A stretch of DNA of 64,000 bases, from contig JBJEPX010000005.1 of the NCBI GenBank assembly GCA_051881455.1, forward strand, positions 1 through 64,000, in the 5' to 3' direction. The notes under the pieces were generated by a model. The model saw only the letters and a program-made list of their open reading frames with translations, was not told the DNA's origin and did not search any database. Both the position numbers and the translations under genes were made by a program. Numbering within the stretch: the stretch's first letter is position 1; every line of letters begins with the position of its first letter. This DNA is from Fimenecus sp051881455 (GTDB lineage Bacteria; Bacillota; Clostridia; Oscillospirales; Acutalibacteraceae). Below are positions 51,818 through 60,071 of this stretch, in pieces.

Positions 51818-53356
51818 TTATTTTTTAGGCTTTTCCTGTTTCTTTTTTTCAAGCAAAACAGTAAACCTTGTAAATTGACCTTCAATACTTTCGGCAAAAA
51901 TTTTTCCGCCGTGCATTTCAACTATTGTTTTGCACAGGTAAAGACCTAAGCCTGCGCTTTTAACATCATAGCTCCGTGATTTATCAACCTTGTAGAACCG
52001 TTCAAAAACTCTGCCGATTTCCTCAGGAGAAATACCGTCGCCTGTGTTTTGAATGGATACATATATCTGATTGTTGTCGTTTTCACCGGCAAACACTGAA
52101 ATCGTACCGTTCTCGGGAGTGAATTTTACGGCATTGTCAACAAGATTGTAAATTACCTGATGTATCATATCGCGGTCGGCGTGAACCATAACCGTTCTTA
52201 TGTTTTCAAAGCCTTCAACCGTAATGTTATTTTTCTCAATAGCCTGCTCAAAATTCAGCATACAGTCAATTATTACCGATGCAATATCAAAATCGCTGTA
52301 TTTTGGTTCCAGCTCGCCCGCCTCAATTTTTGAAAGATTGAGCATGGAGGTTACAAGCCGTGAAAGTCTCTTGATTTCGTTTGAAACTATTTGCAGGTAT
52401 TCCTCATGCCTTTCGGGCGGAATTGTGCCGTCAAGCATACCGTCTATAAAGCCGCCGATTGTTGTCATGGGCGTTTTAAGCTCATGAGAAACATTGGCTA
52501 CGAAGCTTCGCCTTGACGATTCCAGTATTGAAAGCGCAGATGCCATCCTGTTAAAGGATTGGCAAAGCTCTGCAAATTCATCAGAGCCCCTTACTGCAAC
52601 ACGCTTGCTGAAATCGCCTTGGGCGTAAGCTTTTGTCGCGTTTGACATCTGCCGCAGGGGATTAGTGAGCTTTGCGGTAAAGGCGTAAACCACCAAAAAC
52701 GAAAGCGAAACCGCAAACAGAGCCGAGGAAAGGTACATTCTTAAAATGTTTCCCGTGTATGCCCTGAAGCTGTGCTCAACGGCTTCGGCGGCAAAAATAG
52801 CTCCTATTACTTTTCCGTTTACCTTAACGGGCGCGCCTGCCAAAAATGTTCTTTCGTCAAAAATTCCGGGTATCTTTTCATCGCTGATGTAAAGTCCCTT
52901 TTCAACAGACTCCATTACGCTGTCAGGTAAATCGAAATTTTTATGCAGCTTGCATTCTTCATCATTGCCGAAGTTATAAGAAAAGCTTTCTTTGCATAAA
53001 ACCACCTTGCCCTGCACATTGCAGAAAAATACATCTGCATTTATGGCTCCGGAGGTAACTCCTAAGTTGTTGCATACAAGCAGCATTGCGTTGCTAAGCT
53101 CCTCGTCATTGCTGCAACTCCCGAAAATGCGCTCGCAGTATTGAGCGTTTCTTGTTACATTATCGGTAAGCGTTTCTTTCTTTTCCTTTGACCAGCGGTT
53201 TGAAAGGAATACAAAAAGGGCAGAAGTCAAAACGAAATAACTGACAAGTATCAAAGATGTCATTATGGTGAAATATTTCAGGAAAAGCGGCTTATGGATA
53301 AAAAAGCTTTCAATTTTTCTTAAATGTCTTTTAAAAAAATTACTGTTTTTTTCCAT
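51818..53356 (-). CDS. Sensor histidine kinase (WalK-like by context)
   Basis: A 512-residue membrane kinase. A first membrane helix (YFTIMTSLILVSYFVLTSALFVFL), an outer sensor domain of about 150 residues, and a second helix are followed by HAMP (LTNPLRQMSNATKAYAQGDFS), the phospho-acceptor VSHELKTPM, and the ATPase domain (NLVDNAVKF, GDGISPEEI, GLGLYL). No PAS domain is evident, unlike Bacillus WalK. ATG 53356 is taken; a TTG at 53365 is also possible. The gene overlaps the response regulator gene by 17 nt. Confidence 0.9.
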   Translation of the reverse strand: MEKNSNFFKRHLRKIESFFIHKPLFLKYFTIMTSLILVSYFVLTSALFVFLSNRWSKEKKETLTDNVTRNAQYCERIFGSCSNDEELSNAMLLVCNNLGVTSGAINADVFFCNVQGKVVLCKESFSYNFGNDEECKLHKNFDLPDSVMESVEKGLYISDEKIPGIFDERTFLAGAPVKVNGKVIGAIFAAEAVEHSFRAYTGNILRMYLSSALFAVSLSFLVVYAFTAKLTNPLRQMSNATKAYAQGDFSKRVAVRGSDEFAELCQSFNRMASALSILESSRRSFVANVSHELKTPMTTIGGFIDGMLDGTIPPERHEEYLQIVSNEIKRLSRLVTSMLNLSKIEAGELEPKYSDFDIASVIIDCMLNFEQAIEKNNITVEGFENIRTVMVHADRDMIHQVIYNLVDNAVKFTPENGTISVFAGENDNNQIYVSIQNTGDGISPEEIGRVFERFYKVDKSRSYDVKSAGLGLYLCKTIVEMHGGKIFAESIEGQFTRFTVLLEKKKQEKPKK

Positions 53357-54038
53357 GTGTTTCAAATTTATACCCTACGCTCCAGATTGTACGCAGTTCC
53401 CATTCGTCGGAAACGCCTTTGAGCTTATCACGCAGTCTTTTAATGTGAACATCAACAGTACGGCTGTCACCGTAATAATCAAAGCCCCACACATCGTCAA
53501 GCAATTGGTCACGGGTGAAAACACGGTCGGGATTGCTTGCAAGGTGATAAATAAGCTCCAATTCTTTCGGCGGGGTATCAACCGCAACGCCGTTTACCTT
53601 CATTTCGTAGTTTGAAAGATTTATTACAAGCTTATCGTAACGAACCTCTTTCGTATCGCCGTCCTTAACGGCGGAGGTGCGGCGCAGAACCGCTTTTATT
53701 CTCGCAACGATTTCCTTTGTGTCAAAGGGCTTTGTAACATAATCGTCAGCACCCAATTCAAGCCCCAGAACCTTGTCAAAGGTTTCGTCCTTGGCCGTTA
53801 CCATAATTATGGGCGTTTCAGAGGTCTTTCTTATCTCACGGCAAACCTGCCAGCCGTCAAGCTGGGGAAGCATAATGTCAAGAAGCACAAGGTCGGGCGC
53901 TTCCGAGCCGAATACGCTCACCGCGTCAACTCCGTTGTGCGCCAGCACCACCGTGTAGCCCTCTTTTTCAAGATACATTCTTAAAAGGTCGCAAATGTTT
54001 TTGTCGTCGTCAACAACAAGTATTTTTTCTTTCTGCAT
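53340..54038 (-). CDS. OmpR-family response regulator (WalR-like by context)
   Basis: A 232-residue response regulator. The receiver domain has the acidic pocket VVDDDK, phospho-acceptor D54 (LVLLDIML) and K in YVTKPFD. The C-terminal winged helix is OmpR-type (TRDQLLDDVWGFDYYGDSRTVDVHIKRLRDKL). The DNA-binding helix (SRTVDVHIKRLR) is very typical of WalR/PhoP proteins. GGAGG precedes the ATG. It pairs with the overlapping kinase gene. Confidence 0.93.
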   Translation of the reverse strand: MQKEKILVVDDDKNICDLLRMYLEKEGYTVVLAHNGVDAVSVFGSEAPDLVLLDIMLPQLDGWQVCREIRKTSETPIIMVTAKDETFDKVLGLELGADDYVTKPFDTKEIVARIKAVLRRTSAVKDGDTKEVRYDKLVINLSNYEMKVNGVAVDTPPKELELIYHLASNPDRVFTRDQLLDDVWGFDYYGDSRTVDVHIKRLRDKLKGVSDEWELRTIWSVGYKFETHGKKQ

Positions 54039-54137
54039 ATCCCTGAACCTCCTCTATGAGTAAATCATATATTGAAAATTTTAACAAAATAAAAACAAAG
54101 TTTTGTTTTTTTATAAATATTTACATTTTTTGGGGAA

Positions 54138-54620
54138 TTATTTGTGATATTTCCCGTTGCCGCTTATGGAAAAAGCTCTGTAAAGCTGTTCTGTAAGCAT
54201 AATTCGTGCAAGCTTATGGGGAAAAGTCATTTTTGACATTGAAAACTTATAATCGGACAAATTTTTAATTTCATCAGACAGCCCAAAAGAACTGCCGATT
54301 ATGAAAACTGCCGTGCTTTTGCCGTCAAGGGCAATATCACGAAGTTTCTCTGAAAACTCCTCTGAGGACATTTGCTTTCCCTCAATGCACATTGAGAAAA
54401 CATAGGAATTCTTGGGGATTTTTGATTTTATCATAGCCGCTTCTTTGAAAAGTGCGTTCTGGATTTCCTGCTGTGAGGGATTATCCGAAAGCTTAACAGG
54501 CTCTAAAACCGTAACGGTAAGACGGCAGCAGCCCGAAAGTCTTTTTTCGTATTCGGCGGCGAAATCACACATATATTTTTCCCGAAGCTTGCCTAAAACT
54601 ATCAGGTGAATGTTCATCAT
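54138..54620 (-). CDS. rlmH: 23S rRNA (pseudouridine-1915-N3) methyltransferase RlmH
   Basis: A 160-residue SPOUT-family methyltransferase that modifies helix 69 of 23S rRNA on whole ribosomes. Seen are HLIVLGKLREKYM, the SAM-binding knot FIIGSSFGLSDEI and the C-terminal SMTFPHKLARIMLTEQLYRAFSI with the GNGKYHK end. ATG 54618-54620 overlaps the WalJ stop as ATGA. Confidence 0.95.
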   Translation of the reverse strand: MMNIHLIVLGKLREKYMCDFAAEYEKRLSGCCRLTVTVLEPVKLSDNPSQQEIQNALFKEAAMIKSKIPKNSYVFSMCIEGKQMSSEEFSEKLRDIALDGKSTAVFIIGSSFGLSDEIKNLSDYKFSMSKMTFPHKLARIMLTEQLYRAFSISGNGKYHK

Positions 54621-55408
54621 AATATCATTGCCCTTTCGTCCCACACAGGCTTTGCAACGCGGAGCAGATAATCCTCGCCCTCTTTTGCACCCGCCTCTGC
54701 CAAGGCTGACACGCTTGTCTGATACGCAAGCTGGGGAACATTGTTCTCACGGCTTAAATGGCCCAAAAAGAATCTTGCCGTCCCCGCTTTTATAAGCTTT
54801 GCAACGGTTTCGGCACAGGTATCGTTGGAAAGATGCCCCTTAACGCCTAAAATGCGCCGTTTGAGCATATATGGGTATCCGCCGCATTGAAGCATATTTA
54901 CATCGTGATTTGATTCCAGCATTACAAGGTCGGAGCCTGTGATTGCCTCTAAAACCGTATCGGTCATTATTCCTAAATCCGTTGCAACGGAAATTTTTCT
55001 GCCGTTTGAAAGCTCCATAGTATATCCGCAGCTTTGAGCCGCGTCGTGGGAAGTCATAAAAGGCCTTACAAGCATACTGCCCAAATCGGCGCCGTCGCTG
55101 TGTATTATATTGCAATCCGTAGCGTTATCAAGAGCGTCGGTCTTGGAGAGAGCCCCATATGTGCCCTCGGTCATATAAAGCTTAACCTTATGCTTTTTTG
55201 TGAAAACCTTTAAGCCTCTTATATGGTCGGCATGCTCGTGAGTAATAAATACCGCGCCGATACTGTCCGCGTCAACGCCGATGTTCCAAAGCGCCTGCTC
55301 CGTTTGCTTCGCGCTCATTCCCACATCTATAAGTATGCTGTCATCTCCGCCGCCTATGTAAATGCTGTTTCCTCCCGAAGAAGAAAACAGCGGACAAAAT
55401 TTAGCCAT
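54617..55408 (-). CDS. walJ: MBL-fold hydrolase WalJ/YycJ
   Basis: A 263-residue metallo-beta-lactamase-fold exonuclease-like protein of the YycJ group. It starts FCPLFSSSGGNSIYI, has the metal motif FITHEHADHI, the SHDAA segment and ESNHD. In Bacillus, WalJ affects coordination of cell division and DNA replication. The gene is coupled to rlmH, as in many Firmicutes. Confidence 0.9.
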   Translation of the reverse strand: MAKFCPLFSSSGGNSIYIGGGDDSILIDVGMSAKQTEQALWNIGVDADSIGAVFITHEHADHIRGLKVFTKKHKVKLYMTEGTYGALSKTDALDNATDCNIIHSDGADLGSMLVRPFMTSHDAAQSCGYTMELSNGRKISVATDLGIMTDTVLEAITGSDLVMLESNHDVNMLQCGGYPYMLKRRILGVKGHLSNDTCAETVAKLIKAGTARFFLGHLSRENNVPQLAYQTSVSALAEAGAKEGEDYLLRVAKPVWDERAMIL

Positions 55409-55426
55409 AAACTTTTCTCCCTACAC

Positions 55427-55457
55427 AAAAAAGATGGGCGGCTGTGCGCCGTCCATC
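55427..55457 (-). terminator. Terminator between murA and walJ
   Basis: GATGGGCGGC (55433-55442) pairs with GCCGTCCATC (55448-55457); on the minus strand a T6 run follows. Confidence 0.75.
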
Positions 55458-55464
55458 CATTTAT

Positions 55465-56757
55465 TTATCCTACGCTTAATACGGATTTTTCATCGTCGGG
55501 CTCTACTCGCAATTCAATGTCCGCGCCCAGACTGCGCATCTTTTCAATAATATTGTCATAACCGCGCTGAATATGATGTATCTCTTCAATCTCGGTTGTA
55601 CCTGTTGAAATAAGCCCCGCAATAACCATCGCCGCGCCCGCTCTCAAATCGTCCGCCTTAACGGGAGCGCCTCTTAACTGGTCAACGCCCTCAATGAAAG
55701 CGGATTTGCCGTCAACTATGATTTTTGCACCCATCCTGATAAGCTGCTCAACATAGCGGAAACGGTTGTCCCAAACGCTTTCGGAAACCATACTGTTCCC
55801 CCGTGCAACGGACAGAAGTACTGCAAACTGGGGTTGCATATCGGTTGGGAAACCGGGGTGCGGCATAGTCTTTATACTGCAATGATTGGGACGGCAGTCG
55901 GCAAAAACTCTGATTGAATCGTCAAACTCCTCAACCACCGCGCCGCTCTCAACAAGCTTTGCGGAAATTGATTCAAGGTGCTTGGGGATAACATTTTTAA
56001 TAAGCACATCGCCTCTCGTTGCGGCGGCGGCTACCATATATGTTCCCGCCTCAATCTGGTCGGGAATAATCGCATATTCACAGCCGTGGAGCCTGTCCAC
56101 TCCGCGGATTTTAATAACATCCGTACCGGCACCTCTTATATCCGCGCCCATGGAGTTTAAAAAGTTTGCAAGGTCAACTATATGGGGCTCCTTGGCGGCA
56201 TTCTCAATAACCGTTAAGCCCTTTGCTTTGACTGCGGCAAGCATAAGGTTGATTGTTGCGCCCACGGAAACCACATCGAAATAAACAGATGTGCCCAAAA
56301 GCTTTTCCGCACGGGCATCAACCATAGCGTTTTCTTCAATGGAAACGGTTGCGCCGATGGCCTCAAAGCCTTTAATATGTTGGTCAATGGGACGAACTCC
56401 GAAACAGCATCCGCCGGGCATTGCAACCTTGGCGTGATTAAATCTGCCAAGCAGAGCGCCGATAAAATAGTATGACGCACGCAAAAGCTTTGACATTTCG
56501 TGCTCAACAACATTTGAACGGATATGAGATGTATCTATTTCCAGCGTATTTTTATTTATCATTTTAACTTCTGCGCCCAAGCGGCGGAGAATTTTAATCA
56601 TAGCAGAAACATCGCTGATATTGGGAATATTCTCAATCCTGCAAACATCTTCTGCAAGAATAGTCGCCGGAATTATCGCAACAACGGCATTTTTTGCTCC
56701 GCTGATTTCAACCTCACCGGTTAAGCGGTTGCCGCCGTTTATTATGATTTTTTCCAA
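55465..56757 (-). CDS. murA: UDP-N-acetylglucosamine 1-carboxyvinyltransferase
   Basis: A 430-residue enzyme of the first committed step in peptidoglycan synthesis, transferring enolpyruvate from PEP to UDP-GlcNAc. SGAKNAVVAIIPATIL is the N-terminal signature, and the catalytic Cys is C117 in MPGGCCFGVRPIDQH, the target position of fosfomycin. I use TTG 56755-56757, 8 nt after GGAGG; the TTG at 56763 is too close to that site. An inverted repeat (AGCGTTTGG ... CCAAACGC, about 56795-56835) lies in the untranslated leader. Confidence 0.94.
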   Translation of the reverse strand: MEKIIINGGNRLTGEVEISGAKNAVVAIIPATILAEDVCRIENIPNISDVSAMIKILRRLGAEVKMINKNTLEIDTSHIRSNVVEHEMSKLLRASYYFIGALLGRFNHAKVAMPGGCCFGVRPIDQHIKGFEAIGATVSIEENAMVDARAEKLLGTSVYFDVVSVGATINLMLAAVKAKGLTVIENAAKEPHIVDLANFLNSMGADIRGAGTDVIKIRGVDRLHGCEYAIIPDQIEAGTYMVAAAATRGDVLIKNVIPKHLESISAKLVESGAVVEEFDDSIRVFADCRPNHCSIKTMPHPGFPTDMQPQFAVLLSVARGNSMVSESVWDNRFRYVEQLIRMGAKIIVDGKSAFIEGVDQLRGAPVKADDLRAGAAMVIAGLISTGTTEIEEIHHIQRGYDNIIEKMRSLGADIELRVEPDDEKSVLSVG

Positions 56758-56940
56758 GGACAATTCCTCCTAAAATCAAACAACATTAAAACAGCGTTTG
56801 GTGATGTAATATCAGTAAGATTCTCCAAACGCCGTGAATACTTCCACAATAGTATAACACTATTTGCATATAAATAAAAGCATTTTTTAATATTTTTTTA
56901 ATTTTAGTAAGTCTGACAAAACAAATGTTTGCAAAATGTG

Positions 56941-56969
56941 TTGAATAAAGAGAAAAAATATTGTATAAT
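56941..56969 (+). promoter_or_regulatory. Sigma-A promoter of the HAD/RarA/nucleotide operon
   Basis: TTGAAT (56941-56946), 17-nt spacer, TATAAT (56964-56969), 30 nt before the start codon. Confidence 0.75.
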
Positions 56970-56998
56970 TACTCGTAATAAATGTACAGGGGTATTTT

Positions 56999-57640
56999 AT
57001 GAGTTATAAATACATTTTATTTGATTTTGACGGCACTTTAACAGATTCATCTGAGGGAATTTTCAAAAGCCTTACCTATGCTTTTGAACACTACGGCCAC
57101 GGAACACCGACAACGGAGCTTTTGCGTAAATTTATAGGTCCTCCGCTCCATTACAGTTTTACAGAGTTTTGCGGCTTCGACGATGTTCACGCCAAGGAAA
57201 TGACGGAAAAATACCGCGAGCGTTACCGTGTTAAGGGTTATCTTGAAAGCTCGTTATATGACGGTATTCCCGAAACTCTTGAAGCGCTCAGAAGCCGTGG
57301 ATTTGTGCTTGCCACAGCCTCCTCAAAGCCCTTGAAATTTGTAAACGACATTTGCGAAAATCTCGATATAAAAAAATATTTTGATTATTTGGGCGGAACT
57401 TCCTTTGACAATACGAGCGAGAGTAAAGCGGTTGTTATTGAAAAGGCAATGAAGGAAACCGGCGCCCTGAAAAGCAACACCCTTATGGTAGGGGACAGGC
57501 TTTTTGATATTGAGGGAGCCCATACCGTGGGAATACCCTGTTGCGCCGTGCTTTACGGTTTCGGTTCAAAAGAGGAATTTGAGGAATACAACGCCGAATA
57601 TATTGTCGAAAAGCCTTCGAATATTCTTGAAATTGTGTAA
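56999..57640 (+). CDS. HAD-family phosphatase (phosphoglycolate phosphatase-like)
   Basis: A 213-residue HAD-superfamily hydrolase, subfamily IA. Motif I is FDFDGTLTDSS, motif II TASSKP, motif III SKAVVIEKAMK, and motif IV MVGDRLFDIEGA. The cap begins with EGIFKSLTYAFEHYG. It resembles Gph/PpaX-type housekeeping phosphatases; the exact substrate is unknown. It heads a four-gene unit. Confidence 0.88.
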   Translation: MSYKYILFDFDGTLTDSSEGIFKSLTYAFEHYGHGTPTTELLRKFIGPPLHYSFTEFCGFDDVHAKEMTEKYRERYRVKGYLESSLYDGIPETLEALRSRGFVLATASSKPLKFVNDICENLDIKKYFDYLGGTSFDNTSESKAVVIEKAMKETGALKSNTLMVGDRLFDIEGAHTVGIPCCAVLYGFGSKEEFEEYNAEYIVEKPSNILEIV

Positions 57641-57661
57641 TCCATAAAGGAGGTGCTTTTT

Positions 57662-58933
57662 ATGTCAGCACCGCTTGCGGACAGACTTCGTCCGCAGTCC
57701 ATAGACGAAATGGTGGGGCAACGCCATTTGCTTGGGGAGAATATGCCACTTAGAAACATTATAGAGTCAGGCTATTTACCCAACCTGATTTTTTACGGCC
57801 CGTCGGGCACGGGCAAGACAACTCTTGCGCGTATAATTGCGAAAAATACCAACAGAAAACTTCATCATATAAACGGTACAAACGCCTCCACGGCGGATAT
57901 AAAGGCAATCGTCAGCGAGCTTGATACCTTTGCCGCACCTAACGGCATATTATTGTATCTTGACGAAATTCAGTATTTCAATAAAAAGCAACAGCAATCC
58001 CTTCTTGAATACATTGAAAGCGGAAAAATAACGCTGATTGCCTCCACAACGGAAAATCCCTATTTCTATATTTACAGCGCCGTGCTTTCCCGCTGTACGG
58101 TGTTTGAATTCAAATCCGTAACGGCTGAAGATGTTGTTCCCGCCGTAAAACGTGCCTTTGATTTTCTTGAAAAAGAGACCGGAACAGCTCTCGTCATTGA
58201 AGACGGAGTTTGTGAGCATATAGCCGTTGCCTGCGGCGGCGATGTGAGGAAGTCACTGAATTTTGCGGAGCTTTGCGTGCTTTCCGCCCCTGTTATTGAG
58301 GGTGAGCGTAAAATTACCCTTGAAAATGCAGGCAGTCTTACAATGAAAAACACCTTCCGATACGATAAATTCGGAGATGAGCATTACGATATTTTGTCGG
58401 CATATCAAAAATCTATGCGGGGCAGTGACCCTGACGCCGCGCTTCATTATCTTGCCCGTCTTTTAGAGGCAGGGGATATGGTTTCGGCAATACGCAGACT
58501 TTTGGTATGCGCCGCCGAGGATGTGGGATTGGCTTATCCGCAGATTTTGCCCATTGTAAAATCAGCCTGTGATATTGCGTTGCAGGTGGGGCTTCCCGAA
58601 GCGGCAATACCCTTGGGTGACGCCGTCGTGCTTGTTGCCACAGCACCGAAGTCCAACACGGGGCACGACGGTATTTTTGCCGCCCTTGACGATGTGCGAC
58701 GCGGCAATTACGGTAAAATTCCCCGTCAGCTTCAAAACAAGCATTTCGACGGTGAGGACAATCCCCAGAAAGGGCAGAATTACCTGTACCCTCACGATTT
58801 TCCGAACCGTTGGGTAAAACAGCAGTATCTGCCTGATGAAATAAAGGATAAAAAATATTATGAGTTCGGCGACAACAAAACCGAACAGGCGGCTAAGGAA
58901 TATTGGAAAAGGATAAAAGGAGAAGATTTATGA
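57662..58933 (+). CDS. rarA: Replication-associated recombination protein A (RarA/MgsA)
   Basis: A 423-residue AAA+ ATPase that acts at stalled replication forks. Walker A GPSGTGKTT, Walker B LLYLDEIQYF, sensor 1 STTENPYF and the C-terminal tetramerisation region are present (RGSDPDAALHYLARLLEAGD; YPHDFPNRWVKQQYLP). ATG 57662 has AAAGGAGG upstream. The stop overlaps the next gene as ATGA. Confidence 0.93.
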   Translation: MSAPLADRLRPQSIDEMVGQRHLLGENMPLRNIIESGYLPNLIFYGPSGTGKTTLARIIAKNTNRKLHHINGTNASTADIKAIVSELDTFAAPNGILLYLDEIQYFNKKQQQSLLEYIESGKITLIASTTENPYFYIYSAVLSRCTVFEFKSVTAEDVVPAVKRAFDFLEKETGTALVIEDGVCEHIAVACGGDVRKSLNFAELCVLSAPVIEGERKITLENAGSLTMKNTFRYDKFGDEHYDILSAYQKSMRGSDPDAALHYLARLLEAGDMVSAIRRLLVCAAEDVGLAYPQILPIVKSACDIALQVGLPEAAIPLGDAVVLVATAPKSNTGHDGIFAALDDVRRGNYGKIPRQLQNKHFDGEDNPQKGQNYLYPHDFPNRWVKQQYLPDEIKDKKYYEFGDNKTEQAAKEYWKRIKGEDL

Positions 58934-59427
58934 GCAAAAGACAGGACTACATAAGCTGGGACGAATATTTTATGGGAATCGCTTTGCTTTCCTCATACAG
59001 AAGCAAGGACCCCAATACGCAGGTGGGCGCCTGCATAGTGGACGGCAACAATAAGATTATGTCGGTGGGCTATAACGGTTTTCCCTTGGGTTGCAGTGAC
59101 GATGAGTTCCCCTGGGACAGAAGCGGCGATGAATTTGATACAAAATATCCTTATGTTTGCCATGCCGAGCTGAACGCAATTCTCAACAACGGCGGCAGAA
59201 GCTTACAGGGATGTAAAATCTATGTGGCGCTTTTCCCCTGCAACGAGTGCGCAAAAGCCATAATCCAAAGCGGCATTAAAGAGGTTATTTATATTTCAGA
59301 TAAGTATAAAGACACGGTAGGCAACCGTGTTTCAAGAAGAATGTTTGATGCGGCGGGAGTAAAATATACCAAAATTACAATGAGCCGTGACGAGCTGAAA
59401 ATAAGCTTTAAGGAAGATGATATATAA
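58930..59427 (+). CDS. dCMP deaminase (ComEB-like)
   Basis: A 165-residue zinc-dependent deaminase that converts dCMP to dUMP for dTTP synthesis. The zinc motif is CHAELNAIL with the catalytic Glu, and PCNECAKAI with the two Cys ligands. SYRSKDPNTQVGACIV is a typical N-terminus. It overlaps rarA by 4 nt and the next gene by 1 nt, so the block is coupled. Confidence 0.92.
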   Translation: MSKRQDYISWDEYFMGIALLSSYRSKDPNTQVGACIVDGNNKIMSVGYNGFPLGCSDDEFPWDRSGDEFDTKYPYVCHAELNAILNNGGRSLQGCKIYVALFPCNECAKAIIQSGIKEVIYISDKYKDTVGNRVSRRMFDAAGVKYTKITMSRDELKISFKEDDI

Positions 59428-60014
59428 TGGGAAAAAACGATTTTTTTGCCTTTACCTCACGTACCCGCTATATCAACCGTTGGGCGCTTATGCGCAACAC
59501 ACGGTATGAAACTTTGAGTGAACATTCAGCCGAGGTTGCAAGGCTTTGCTATGCCCTCGCCGTAATCGGCAACGAGAGGCTCAATAAAAACTATAACTGT
59601 GAGCGTGCGGCGCTTTTGGGGCTTTATCACGATGTGCCTGAAATCATAACGGGAGATTTGCCAACGCCTGTAAAGTATTACAGCGAGGAAACAAAAGCCG
59701 CTTACAAGGCGGTTGAAAAGAACGCGTCAAAGCAGCTTATTTCAATGCTGCCCGACGATTTGCGCCCCCATTACGAGCCTCTTTTCAAAAAGAAAACCGA
59801 GGATAAAGAACTGTGGGTTTTAGTAAAGGCGGCGGATAAAATCAGCGCCTATTTAAAATGCGTTGAAGAGCGCAAGGCAGGCAATACGGAATTTATTGAA
59901 GCCGAAAAGTCCCTTGAAAAAGCATTGAGCAAAATGGATTGCCCCGAGGCGGAAATTTTTGCAAAGGATTTTCTGCCTTCATTCGAAAAAACACTTGACC
60001 AAATGAAAAAATAA
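59427..60014 (+). CDS. HD-domain 5'-deoxynucleotidase (YfbR-like)
   Basis: A 195-residue HD phosphohydrolase like E. coli YfbR, which removes phosphate from deoxyribonucleoside 5'-monophosphates. Seen are RYINRWALMRNTRYETLSEH, with the first metal His, and LYHDVPEIITGD with the HD pair. Its position after dCMP deaminase suggests control of dCMP/dUMP/dTMP pools. Confidence 0.9.
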   Translation: MGKNDFFAFTSRTRYINRWALMRNTRYETLSEHSAEVARLCYALAVIGNERLNKNYNCERAALLGLYHDVPEIITGDLPTPVKYYSEETKAAYKAVEKNASKQLISMLPDDLRPHYEPLFKKKTEDKELWVLVKAADKISAYLKCVEERKAGNTEFIEAEKSLEKALSKMDCPEAEIFAKDFLPSFEKTLDQMKK

Positions 60015-60026
60015 CAGAAAGAGAGT

Positions 60027-60059
60027 AAAACGCCTTCGGCTGTGTTCCGAAGGCGTTTT
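60027..60059. terminator. Bidirectional terminator
   Basis: AAAACGCCTTCGG (60027-60039) and CCGAAGGCGTTTT (60047-60059) form a perfect 13-bp stem between convergent genes. Confidence 0.85.
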
Positions 60060-60071
60060 CTATACCTATAT

